From JAZSMJ01 sp045535815 (GTDB lineage Bacteria > Bacillota > Clostridia > Oscillospirales > CAG-272): DNA of 38,591 bases. The stretch's first letter is position 1. The number at the start of each line of letters is the position of its first letter. Made by a program: the position numbers and the translations under genes. The stretch spans positions 1-38,591 of the forward strand of contig JAZSMJ010000002.1 in NCBI GenBank assembly GCA_045535815.1. The letters are read 5' to 3'. Of this stretch, positions 14,519-21,142 are shown one piece after another. Below the pieces are notes generated by a model, which did no database searches, was not told the origin of the DNA, and saw only the letters and a list, made by a program, of their open reading frames with translations.

Positions 14519-14716
14519 ATGGAAAACAACTCATTAAAAAACAAAAGGATAAAAGGAAAAGTGGCAGAGGCTGTCAACGCCTATTGCGAGGTGGGAAGAG
14601 ATACCGACCCATACGGAAGCTATACCGGAAGATTTATTATGAATTCCGAAAACGCAGTCAACAGCAAGGATGAAGACTTCCCCGAGCAACCGGTGCAGGA
14701 TGCAGACGACCTTTAA
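14519..14716 (+). CDS. Small conserved acidic protein ending in PVQDADDL
   Basis: 65 residues, no membrane segment. The central DTDPYGSYTGRF and the C-terminal PVQDADDL match a pattern I recall from many tiny uncharacterised clostridial proteins (DPxGSYTG ... PxQDADDL), so this is very likely a real gene. The N-terminus is basic (NKRIKGK), the rest acidic. AAAAAGGAATAG precedes the ATG at 14519. Its stop codon overlaps the stop of the convergent 91-residue gene. No function is known to me. Confidence 0.75.
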   Translation: MENNSLKNKRIKGKVAEAVNAYCEVGRDTDPYGSYTGRFIMNSENAVNSKDEDFPEQPVQDADDL

Positions 14717-14988
14717 AAAAGGTTAAAAAGGGAAAGCAAAGCGGTTACCGCAGAGCAGGAAAGAGCACCGAGCAGATAAAATTTTATGAAATCGTATTTT
14801 CCGCCCGGTCTTTTTCCCTGCCTGCGAAGTGCGTTTAGTTCAATTATGCGGTTTGCCTCTCTTATCATGTCAGCCTCTGCGCAAGCACTTTTCTCTCCCT
14901 TGTCGCTTACGATAAAATAAGCCTCTTCAAAAAGAGCGCTTCCCGTCCCTTTAAGGCGAATAACGTTTTTCATAGTCCCTCGTATCAT
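14713..14988 (-). CDS. Small conserved clostridial membrane protein
   Basis: 91 residues. The protein starts MIRGTMKNVIRLKGTGSALFEEAYFIVSD; the LKGTGSxLFEEAYFI pattern followed by IREANRIIELN is one I recall from short uncharacterised Clostridia proteins. A single C-terminal hydrophobic segment (about 70-89, YLLGALSCSAVTALLSLFNL) suggests a tail anchor with the basic stretch RRQGKRPGGK before it. CGGAGG stands 6 bases before the ATG at 14988. It is convergent with the 65-residue gene, the two stop codons sharing bases 14714-14715. Function unknown. Confidence 0.72.
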   Translation of the reverse strand: MIRGTMKNVIRLKGTGSALFEEAYFIVSDKGEKSACAEADMIREANRIIELNALRRQGKRPGGKYDFIKFYLLGALSCSAVTALLSLFNLF

Positions 14989-15067
14989 AGAAAACCTCCG
15001 ACGTTTGTTATATATTAGTAATTATTGACCGCAAATATTCCTTTATTCACCCGGAGGATATAAAAAG

Positions 15068-15092
15068 GAGCATCTGTATTGCACAGATGCTC
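15068..15092. terminator. Terminator of the Nudix gene
   Basis: Perfect 10-bp stem GAGCATCTGT / ACAGATGCTC with a 5-base loop. The minus strand continues CTTTTTATATCC and the plus strand TTTTACT. It lies 6 bases past the Nudix stop codon. Confidence 0.75.
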
Positions 15093-15097
15093 TTTTA

Positions 15098-15562
15098 CTA
15101 ATAATATACCGTTTTCCATTCGTTATCGCAACGCTTGTAAACCATCTCGCTGATATCTTTGTTTGTAAAAACGGGAAGAATATCTCTTATGCCGTCGATC
15201 AGCTTATCTGAAGCGGCGAGCTCTGACAGCGGATACCAAAAGATATCGCCCTCGCTCGATGCCTTGAGCTCTCCGGAATATTGATCTGCGGTATAAAGGA
15301 ATACAAGGTATCTTTTACCGTCCTTTAATCTGTGAAATTCCTTGATACCGCACAGATGCGGTTCTTTTACGGTAAGTCCCGTTTCTTCGTATATTTCACG
15401 TATGACGGATTGCGTTACGAATTCGCCTTTCTCGATATGACCGCCCGGAAAATTCCATCCGCTCCACGTGGGATGATCTTTCTTGTCTTGAACGAGTACG
15501 TTGCCGTTTCCGTCGCATATCATACACATATTCGTGAGTTCAACTTCTTCCAACCGTGACAT
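15098..15562 (-). CDS. Nudix hydrolase (MutT-like)
   Basis: 154 residues. The complete Nudix box lies at about residues 40-62: GGHIEKGEFVTQSVIREI followed by YEETGL, matching Gx5Ex7REUxEExGU. WSGWNFPGG precedes it and a small beta-sheet domain follows (LCGIKEFHRLKDGKRYLVFLYTA). Such enzymes hydrolyse nucleoside diphosphates linked to another group; 8-oxo-dGTP-type clean-up is a common label, but the substrate cannot be read from sequence. The gene follows the AAA ATPase gene by 26 bases on the same strand, so it may be co-transcribed. CGGAG precedes the ATG at 15562. Confidence 0.88.
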   Translation of the reverse strand: MSRLEEVELTNMCMICDGNGNVLVQDKKDHPTWSGWNFPGGHIEKGEFVTQSVIREIYEETGLTVKEPHLCGIKEFHRLKDGKRYLVFLYTADQYSGELKASSEGDIFWYPLSELAASDKLIDGIRDILPVFTNKDISEMVYKRCDNEWKTVYY

Positions 15563-15588
15563 TGTGTTTTCTCCGATCTAAATCAAAT

Positions 15589-16782
15589 TCAGAAATTAAG
15601 CAGCCAATCCGCAATATCAATAATCCTTACGCCCTCATATTGATACTTATCGTGTCGAGTGCGGGCAATTACCATCTTGGGATAGGCATCCTTGATTTGA
15701 AGCAAGGGCGATACCTCACGTTCAAAGGTCTTTTCATCGCTGATATTATCCGAAACCTGTATATAAATCTTTTCGTTGCGCTTGATGGCAACGAAGTCGA
15801 TCTCTTTCTTGTATAGTACGCCGACATAGACTTCGTATCCTCTGCGAAGCAGCTCTATCGCAACCACGTTTTCAAGAATTCTGCCGTAGTCCATGTTTTT
15901 CGTGCCGAGCTTGGCATAACGGAAAGTATGGTCGCTCAGATAATACTTGTCGTTGCTGGAAAGATACTTTTTACCTTTGATGTCGTATCTGCGGACTTTA
16001 TAAAAGGCAAAGGCATTGCATAAATACTGAATATACGAGCTGATGGTAACGTGGTTGACCTTTTCAGAAAGTCCGCTGAAAGTGCTTGTGATATTTCGTG
16101 CTGATGTCAGATTAGAAATGTTGTCCATTAGAAAATCAACAAGTTTGTCCATAAGCTGCATATTGCGGATTTTGTATTTTTTGCGAATATCGCGGACAAT
16201 TAAGGTATTGAAAACGTCGGCAATGTAATCATATTTGGCTTCCCCATCTTTATAGAGATATGAGCCGGACATACCGCCCTCAATCATATATTTATCCACA
16301 GCGATATACTTGTCGCTATAGCAAAAATACTGCATATATTCGGCAAAGGAGAACGGGAACACCTTGATTTCAAACGTTCTTCCTGTAAACAGCGTAGCAA
16401 GATCAGAGCTCAAAAGAAAAGCGTTTGAGCCGGTAATATAAATATCAAACTTTTCGGATGCGTGCAGCCCGTTGATGGCTTTTTCAAAATCGGCACACAT
16501 CTGGACTTCATCAATCAAAACAAAGTTCTCTTTGCCAGACATATACTGTGAGTTGATATAGTCATATAAAGGTCTGTATTCAAGCAGATGGTCAAACTCC
16601 GGTAAGTTGAAGTTAATTTGAATGATATTGTGGTTGGGTACATTCTGTTCGATATGATTCTTAAATGCTTCGAGCAGCTTGGATTTTCCGCTACGCCTGA
16701 CACCCGTGATGACCTTGATATCCGGGGTTCCAATTACACCGATAAGCTTTTCTAAATATTGATTTCGAGTAATAAGTTTCAC
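15589..16782 (-). CDS. AAA-family ATPase with C-terminal DUF4143 domain
   Basis: 397 residues. The N-terminal AAA_14-type domain starts with ITGVRRSGKSKLLEAF (Walker A at about 25-33) and contains FVLIDEVQMC (Walker B, about 91-100) and a sensor region IYITGSNAFLLSSDLATLFTGR. The C-terminal half (about 215-390) is a DUF4143 domain with the nuclease-like segment GRILENVVAIELLRRGYEVYVG and KEIDFVAIKRN, which resembles a restriction-like fold ExxD...DFV pattern. Members are numerous, often multi-copy and strain-variable in anaerobes, and their role is unsettled; links to defence or mobile DNA have been suggested. The start is a GTG at 16782 with GAGGTGAT upstream. The region is more AT-rich than its neighbours, which would fit horizontal gain. 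Confidence 0.85.
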   Translation of the reverse strand: MKLITRNQYLEKLIGVIGTPDIKVITGVRRSGKSKLLEAFKNHIEQNVPNHNIIQINFNLPEFDHLLEYRPLYDYINSQYMSGKENFVLIDEVQMCADFEKAINGLHASEKFDIYITGSNAFLLSSDLATLFTGRTFEIKVFPFSFAEYMQYFCYSDKYIAVDKYMIEGGMSGSYLYKDGEAKYDYIADVFNTLIVRDIRKKYKIRNMQLMDKLVDFLMDNISNLTSARNITSTFSGLSEKVNHVTISSYIQYLCNAFAFYKVRRYDIKGKKYLSSNDKYYLSDHTFRYAKLGTKNMDYGRILENVVAIELLRRGYEVYVGVLYKKEIDFVAIKRNEKIYIQVSDNISDEKTFEREVSPLLQIKDAYPKMVIARTRHDKYQYEGVRIIDIADWLLNF

Positions 16783-16804
16783 GCCACATCACCTCTCATA
16801 CCGT

Positions 16805-16833
16805 ATTATACCACAAATTCTTACCAATTTCAA
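16805..16833 (-). promoter_or_regulatory. Promoter of the AAA ATPase gene
   Basis: Minus strand TTGAAA (16828-16833), 17-base spacer, TATAAT (16805-16810). Confidence 0.65.
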
Positions 16834-16888
16834 TATATTTTTAAAAATGGTAAATAGAAAATCCGGTTTCAAGAAATTTAAACAATGT

Positions 16889-16918
16889 GTCCGCAGAAAT
16901 GTCACTGTTTCTGCGGAC
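16889..16918 (-). terminator. Terminator downstream of the aconitase-family gene
   Basis: Perfect 11-bp stem GTCCGCAGAAA / TTTCTGCGGAC, 8-base loop, ten bases past the hydratase stop. The trailing sequence on the minus strand (ACATTGTTTAAATTTC) is only moderately T-rich. Confidence 0.6.
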
Positions 16919-16927
16919 GTTTTAACG

Positions 16928-19111
16928 TTATTTATTTCTGTAATAGTTTATAAGGCAACCGTTTAGAATTATGTCACGCTCGTCGGGAGTGAGGGGAGCT
17001 AATTTGAGGGTTATCTCTCTCGTGCTCTTGCCGTCCTCGGATATAACGAGAGCCTTTGCTTCAAGTCCTCCGCTTGCTATCATATCCCTTGCATTCGGAA
17101 CGAGGATATAATCGCCGCAGTTGAAGCTTTCACCGCTTTCATCGCAAAGGAAGGGGAGCATACCCCAGTTTATGAGGTTGCTTCTGTATCTCTTTGTGGC
17201 GTATTCGGAGGCGATGTTTGCAAGACCGCCGAGTACTCTCTGGCAGGATGCCGCCTGCTCACGTGCAGAGCCGTCGCCCGGCTTTACGGCGTATATAACG
17301 CTTCCTACCTCTGCGTCCTTAAAGCTTCTGCCCAGCGCATTCTGTGCGGCTGCGTATATCTCCTCGGGCACGGGATTTTCAACCGTCGCCTTTGCCTTTG
17401 CAACGTATTCGGGATCCTTACGGGAGAGGGCGAATTCCGCAAGCTTGAGCGGATTCGAGCGGTACGATGAGGTCTCGCCCGAGGGAATGAGCTCGTCGGT
17501 AGTCGTTACCGGATCGAGTATTACCGACGCCATCTTGAGAAGAACGTCACCGCCAAGCTTTGGCATTTCGGGCCAATCCGCAATATTCGGACCGAACTTC
17601 AGCTCCTCGTTGGTGTCTGCCTTTCCGTATCCGAAATAAACTCTGTTGTTGTATATTTCAGCGTTGAATTTATAAGCGTATCTGTTGGTCTTTGCGTTTA
17701 TTGAATCTGCAGCGGTAAGATAACCGCCGTTTGCCGCAGTAGCGGCTATTGATCTTGCATCCATAAGAGCAACGTATGCGCTCTGTCCTGCACCCGGCTT
17801 CGAGCCTTCTCTGTTGGGGAAGTTACGGGTAGAATGTCTGATGCTCAGCCCCTTGTTTGACGGAACGTCACCTGCTCCGAAGCAGGGACCGCAGAATGCG
17901 GTTCTCATTGTAACGCCTGCGTTCATCAGCTTGACTGCCGCACCGTTTTCCATAAGTGCGGTATATACCGGCTGGCTTGCAGGATATGCAGAAACCGCAA
18001 AGCTGTTGCTGCCTATCGACTTTCCGCTGAGTATATCGGCAGCGGCGCAAAGGTTATCGAACGTACCGCCTGCGCAGCCTGCAATAACGCCCTGATCGGC
18101 AAGTATTCTGCCGTCTGAGAGAACCTTGTCGGCAAGGTCGTGCTTTTTCATTATCTCAATGGGATCTGAAAGAAGCTCTTCGATAGAATAAACATTGCTG
18201 GGATGGAAGGGGAGAGCTATCATGCTCTTTATCTCGGAAAGATCGACTACAATCATCGAATCGTAGTAAGCAATATCTGCAGGAGCAAGACGGCTGTACG
18301 CTTCGGGACGGCCGTGAATTTCAAAATATTTCTGAGTCTGCTCGTCGGTCTCCCATATGGATGAAAGGCAGGCAGTCTCGGTTGTCATAACGTCAATGCC
18401 GTTTCTGAAATCCATGGGAAGAGCGGCAATGCCCTCGCCAACGAATTCCATAACCTTATTTTTAACGAATCCGCTCTCAAAAACTGCTCCGATAATAGCA
18501 AGAGCAACGTCCTGCGGGCCAACGCCTGCACGGGGTGCACCCTTGAGGTAGACGCCGACTGTCTCGGGGCGGTCTATATCATATGTGCGCTTGAGCAGCT
18601 GCTTCACAAGCTCGGGACCGCCCTCGCCTATTGCCATAGTGCCGAGAGCTCCGTATCTTGTGTGGCTGTCAGAGCCGAGGATCATTCTTCCGCATCCGCT
18701 CATCATCTCACGCATATATGCGTGAATGACCGCCTGATGAGCAGGCACGTATATACCGCCGTATTTTTTAGCGGCGCTCAGACCGAAAACGTGGTCGTCC
18801 TCGTTTATAGTTCCTCCAACGGCACAAAGGCTGTTATGGCAGTTAGTCAGAACGTACGGAAGCGGAAAGCTGTCAAGACCGCTTGCTCTTGCGGTCTGAA
18901 TAATGCCGACGTATGTAATGTCGTGTGATGCCATAGAATCGAATTTTATCTTAAGCTTAGCGTCATCGCCTGACGTATTGTGTGCTGAAAGGATACCGTA
19001 AGAGATGGTACCCTTGCGGGCGACGTCTGCAGGAGTATCGCAAAACTCGGTTATCTCTCTGCCGTTTTTGAGGTATACTCCGTTTTCAATAAGCTTTATC
19101 ATTTGTGCCAT
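16928..19111 (-). CDS. Aconitase-family hydratase (probable aconitate hydratase)
   Basis: 727 residues with the full aconitase layout. The large iron-sulfur domain is followed by a swivel domain at the C-terminus. Family motifs are GSDSHTRYGALGTMAIGEGG near 151-170, AGCAGGTFDN near 350-360 and CGPCFGAGDVPSNKGLS near 415-431, whose three cysteines fit the 4Fe-4S ligands. Then comes STRNFPNREG, and in the swivel domain a Lys/Arg-rich ATKRYRSNLINWGMLPF segment with the conserved arginine-serine substrate pair. This is a divergent clostridial branch that databases often call simply hydratase; citrate/isocitrate isomerisation is likely but not certain. GGAGGG precedes the ATG at 19111. No other TCA gene is adjacent. 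Confidence 0.8.
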   Translation of the reverse strand: MAQMIKLIENGVYLKNGREITEFCDTPADVARKGTISYGILSAHNTSGDDAKLKIKFDSMASHDITYVGIIQTARASGLDSFPLPYVLTNCHNSLCAVGGTINEDDHVFGLSAAKKYGGIYVPAHQAVIHAYMREMMSGCGRMILGSDSHTRYGALGTMAIGEGGPELVKQLLKRTYDIDRPETVGVYLKGAPRAGVGPQDVALAIIGAVFESGFVKNKVMEFVGEGIAALPMDFRNGIDVMTTETACLSSIWETDEQTQKYFEIHGRPEAYSRLAPADIAYYDSMIVVDLSEIKSMIALPFHPSNVYSIEELLSDPIEIMKKHDLADKVLSDGRILADQGVIAGCAGGTFDNLCAAADILSGKSIGSNSFAVSAYPASQPVYTALMENGAAVKLMNAGVTMRTAFCGPCFGAGDVPSNKGLSIRHSTRNFPNREGSKPGAGQSAYVALMDARSIAATAANGGYLTAADSINAKTNRYAYKFNAEIYNNRVYFGYGKADTNEELKFGPNIADWPEMPKLGGDVLLKMASVILDPVTTTDELIPSGETSSYRSNPLKLAEFALSRKDPEYVAKAKATVENPVPEEIYAAAQNALGRSFKDAEVGSVIYAVKPGDGSAREQAASCQRVLGGLANIASEYATKRYRSNLINWGMLPFLCDESGESFNCGDYILVPNARDMIASGGLEAKALVISEDGKSTREITLKLAPLTPDERDIILNGCLINYYRNK

Positions 19112-19148
19112 AGTTGTTTTCCCTCCGGATTTTTATTAAAACAATATA

Positions 19149-19177
19149 ATTATATCATCGCTTTCGCCCGTTTGCAA
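19149..19177 (-). promoter_or_regulatory. Promoter of the aconitase-family gene
   Basis: Minus strand TTGCAA (19172-19177), 17-base spacer, TATAAT (19149-19154), about 38 bases before the start codon. Confidence 0.65.
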
Positions 19178-19267
19178 TATCTGTTTGAAAACAAAAAATG
19201 AATGACTGCGCATTTTTAGGGCAAAACTTTACTTTGCATATGATAAAAAATAAAACGGAGGCAATAA

Positions 19268-19879
19268 ATGAAATTTCTTACAACGTTTTCGGTATCGTTA
19301 CTTATCTGCTTGGCACTGCTCTTCATTCTGCCGCTATCGGGAGAAGAGGCGGTATACAGTCAAACGCTCAGACTTCACATACTTGCAAATTCCGATTCCG
19401 AGGAGGATCAAAGGTTAAAGCTTGAGGTGAGAGATGCGGTGCTCACAGAGGTAGAAAGGCTTACCGCCGACTGCAAGAGTGCAGATCAGGCAAGGCAGGC
19501 GGTGGCGCAGTCATCGTCTTATCTTGAGGGCACGGCGGTGAAGGTCATAAAAAACGCAGGCTACGACTACACGGCAAAGATTATAATAGGTGACGAATAC
19601 TATCCCAAAAGAAGCTATAACGACGTAACTCTGCCTGCCGGCACCTATTGCTCGGTGAGGATAGCAATAGGTGAGGCGCAGGGGCAGAATTGGTGGTGCA
19701 TCCTTTTTCCGCCGCTCTGTACGCAGGCGGCTGAAAAGCAGGAGGAGGAGCTTGTCGAAGCAGGCTTTACACCCGATCAGATAAAGATACTCACCGAGAG
19801 TGAAAGCCCGAGATACGTTTTAAAATTCCGTTTTCTTGAGATACTCGAAGAAATACTCGCCCGCTTTAAGGGCGAGTAA
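19268..19879 (+). CDS. spoIIR: Stage II sporulation protein R
   Basis: 203 residues. SpoIIR is secreted from the forespore and triggers SpoIIGA to cleave pro-sigma E in the mother cell. A hydrophobic N-terminal signal or anchor (residues 4-25) is followed by the diagnostic LRLHILANSDSEEDQRLKLEVRDAVL at about 35-60. Later family blocks are GYDYTAKIIIG, then YNDVTLPAGTYCSVRI with a cysteine, and GQNWWCILFPPLC near 139-151, which is nearly invariant in the family. CGGAGG stands 8 bases before the ATG. A sigma F type -10 (GGCAAAACTT at 19220-19229) is present, but its -35 is poor. Together with spoIIE this marks an endospore former. Confidence 0.93.
   Translation: MKFLTTFSVSLLICLALLFILPLSGEEAVYSQTLRLHILANSDSEEDQRLKLEVRDAVLTEVERLTADCKSADQARQAVAQSSSYLEGTAVKVIKNAGYDYTAKIIIGDEYYPKRSYNDVTLPAGTYCSVRIAIGEAQGQNWWCILFPPLCTQAAEKQEEELVEAGFTPDQIKILTESESPRYVLKFRFLEILEEILARFKGE
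19855..19877. terminator. Hairpin at the spoIIR end, possible bidirectional terminator
   Basis: ACTCGCCC (19855-19862) pairs with GGGCGAGT (19870-19877) around a 7-base loop, overlapping the last codons of spoIIR. The only space between the two convergent genes is none: stops abut at 19879/19880. T-tracts on both sides are weak, so efficiency is uncertain. Confidence 0.45.
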
Positions 19880-20332
19880 TTATCTTAATGCCGCAAGGAA
19901 GGGCTGAAGCTCATCAATGGTCTTCTGCTCAAAATCCCGAAGCTCCTCGGCAAGTATCTGCGCATCCGGAGATGCAACGGGGTATCTGCCGATCTGCTCG
20001 GTTATGTCGGATATTCCCGTTGACGCACCCTTTATAAGCATATCTGCCAGATGGTGCGGGGAATCGTCCTTCATGGCCTTTATTGCGGTCATAGAGCCTG
20101 CCATGGTGCGTTCAAAGCCGTTCAGTCCCTGCGGAGCACGTCCGCTGACCGAGTGCAGAAGCTGGCGTATTCTTGATGAAAGCTGCTCGTATCGGGTGAG
20201 CTGTTTTTCAAGCACGTGCCTCAGCTCTCCGCTTTCGGTCTGTCCGATTATCTCGGGCAGAGTTCTTAGTCCCATCTCGGTATTCTTATACAGAAGCTCA
20301 AGCAGCTTTTCTGTTTGTGATTTTTCATGCAT
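19880..20332 (-). CDS. Helical hypothetical protein, possibly ferritin-like four-helix bundle
   Basis: 150 residues, almost entirely predicted alpha-helix with heptad-like hydrophobic spacing and no cysteines, signal peptide or membrane segment. Four helices can be drawn: about 4-30, 32-64, 72-98 and 120-148. This resembles DUF2383/ferritin-like bundles, but the metal-binding Glu/His pattern is not evident, so I do not assign a function. The ATG at 20332 is preceded by a strong GGAGGA. The gene is monocistronic, its stop codon directly abutting the stop of convergent spoIIR. Confidence 0.65.
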   Translation of the reverse strand: MHEKSQTEKLLELLYKNTEMGLRTLPEIIGQTESGELRHVLEKQLTRYEQLSSRIRQLLHSVSGRAPQGLNGFERTMAGSMTAIKAMKDDSPHHLADMLIKGASTGISDITEQIGRYPVASPDAQILAEELRDFEQKTIDELQPFLAALR

Positions 20333-20413
20333 GGTTTATCCTCCAAGTGAAAGTTTTTAAAGAGGCACTCTTGCGCACTCCGAATTTAGTATATCCCCGT
20401 GCGCCCAAGAATA

Positions 20414-20442
20414 TTGACAAGAGCTGAAGATAGGTATATAAT
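20414..20442 (+). promoter_or_regulatory. Perfect-consensus promoter of mntP
   Basis: TTGACA (20414-20419), 17-base spacer, TATAAT (20437-20442): a full match to the sigma-A consensus. The leader before the mntP ATG is only about 45 bases, so there is no room for a manganese-sensing yybP-ykoY riboswitch. Confidence 0.75.
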
Positions 20443-20493
20443 TATATTTCGTAAATAGAATTAGATATATCTTTAATATAAAGGACGGAAGAT

Positions 20494-21081
20494 ATGAGCC
20501 TCGGAGAACTCATAATAATTGCGATAAGTCTTGCGATGGATGCCTTTGCGGTGGCGATATGCAAGGGACTTGCCCTCAGAAGATTCAGTCTGAAAAAAGC
20601 GATAATAGTCGGTCTTTATTTCGGTATTGCTCAGGGCGTGATGCCACTTATAGGATATCTTCTAAGCGTGCGCTTCAGCACCTTTATCGAAGCGGTAGAC
20701 CATTTTATAGCATTTGGACTGCTTGCCCTTATCGGAGCAAATATGATAAAGGAAGCTCTTTCAAAGGAAGAGGGAGGCTGTGAAGGCGGCTGCAGCGTAA
20801 ATACCAACGATTCGGTCGGATTTAAAACCATGATAGTGCTTGCGCTTGCAACCAGCATTGATGCCCTTGCAGTCGGAGTGACCTTCGCCTGCCTTACAAT
20901 AGAGATATCGATAGTCTGGGCGGTAGTGCTTATAGGTGCAATAACCTTCGTTTTGTCGCTTGCAGGCGTGGGAATAGGAAAGATATTCGGCTCAAAGCTC
21001 AAATCAAAGGCAGAATTTCTCGGAGGTGCGGTGCTCATTCTGATGGGTATAAAAATACTGATAGAGCATCTGATGGCATAA
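20494..21081 (+). CDS. mntP: Manganese efflux pump MntP
   Basis: 195 residues, six predicted membrane helices in two homologous halves. Each half carries the expected acidic membrane motif: ISLAMDAFAVAICKGL near residues 11-26 and LATSIDALAVGVTFA near 113-127. MntP exports Mn2+ from the cytosol and protects from manganese excess. The loop between the halves holds KEEGGCEGGCSVN, a small cysteine-containing segment that could touch metal (inference). AAGGACGG precedes the ATG. The gene is monocistronic between a perfect-consensus promoter and a strong terminator, which suggests high basal expression or control by a repressor. Confidence 0.92.
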   Translation: MSLGELIIIAISLAMDAFAVAICKGLALRRFSLKKAIIVGLYFGIAQGVMPLIGYLLSVRFSTFIEAVDHFIAFGLLALIGANMIKEALSKEEGGCEGGCSVNTNDSVGFKTMIVLALATSIDALAVGVTFACLTIEISIVWAVVLIGAITFVLSLAGVGIGKIFGSKLKSKAEFLGGAVLILMGIKILIEHLMA

Positions 21082-21100
21082 TAGGATATAAGCAAAAAAA

Positions 21101-21134
21101 ACCACACAGCATATTTCGTGATATGCTATGTGGT
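21101..21134. terminator. Bidirectional terminator between mntP and the ABC-DUF1854-ABC unit
   Basis: A 14-bp stem with one mismatch (ACCACACAGCATAT / ATATGCTATGTGGT), 6-base loop, with TTTATTTTTTATT to the right and an 8-base A-tract to the left. Confidence 0.85.
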
Positions 21135-21142
21135 TTTATTTT

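Noticed and set aside
15098..16782. Toxin-antitoxin or defence island
   Set aside because: The AAA/DUF4143 ATPase and the Nudix hydrolase are adjacent, but there is no recognisable toxin, antitoxin, nuclease partner or integrase, so only possible horizontal gain is noted.
19200..19229. Sigma F promoter for spoIIR
   Set aside because: The -10 (GGCAAAACTT) is good, but no acceptable -35 is found 15-16 bases upstream, so it was kept only as a remark on the gene.
20443..20493. Manganese riboswitch (yybP-ykoY) upstream of mntP
   Set aside because: The promoter leaves a leader of only about 45 bases without the conserved riboswitch sequences.
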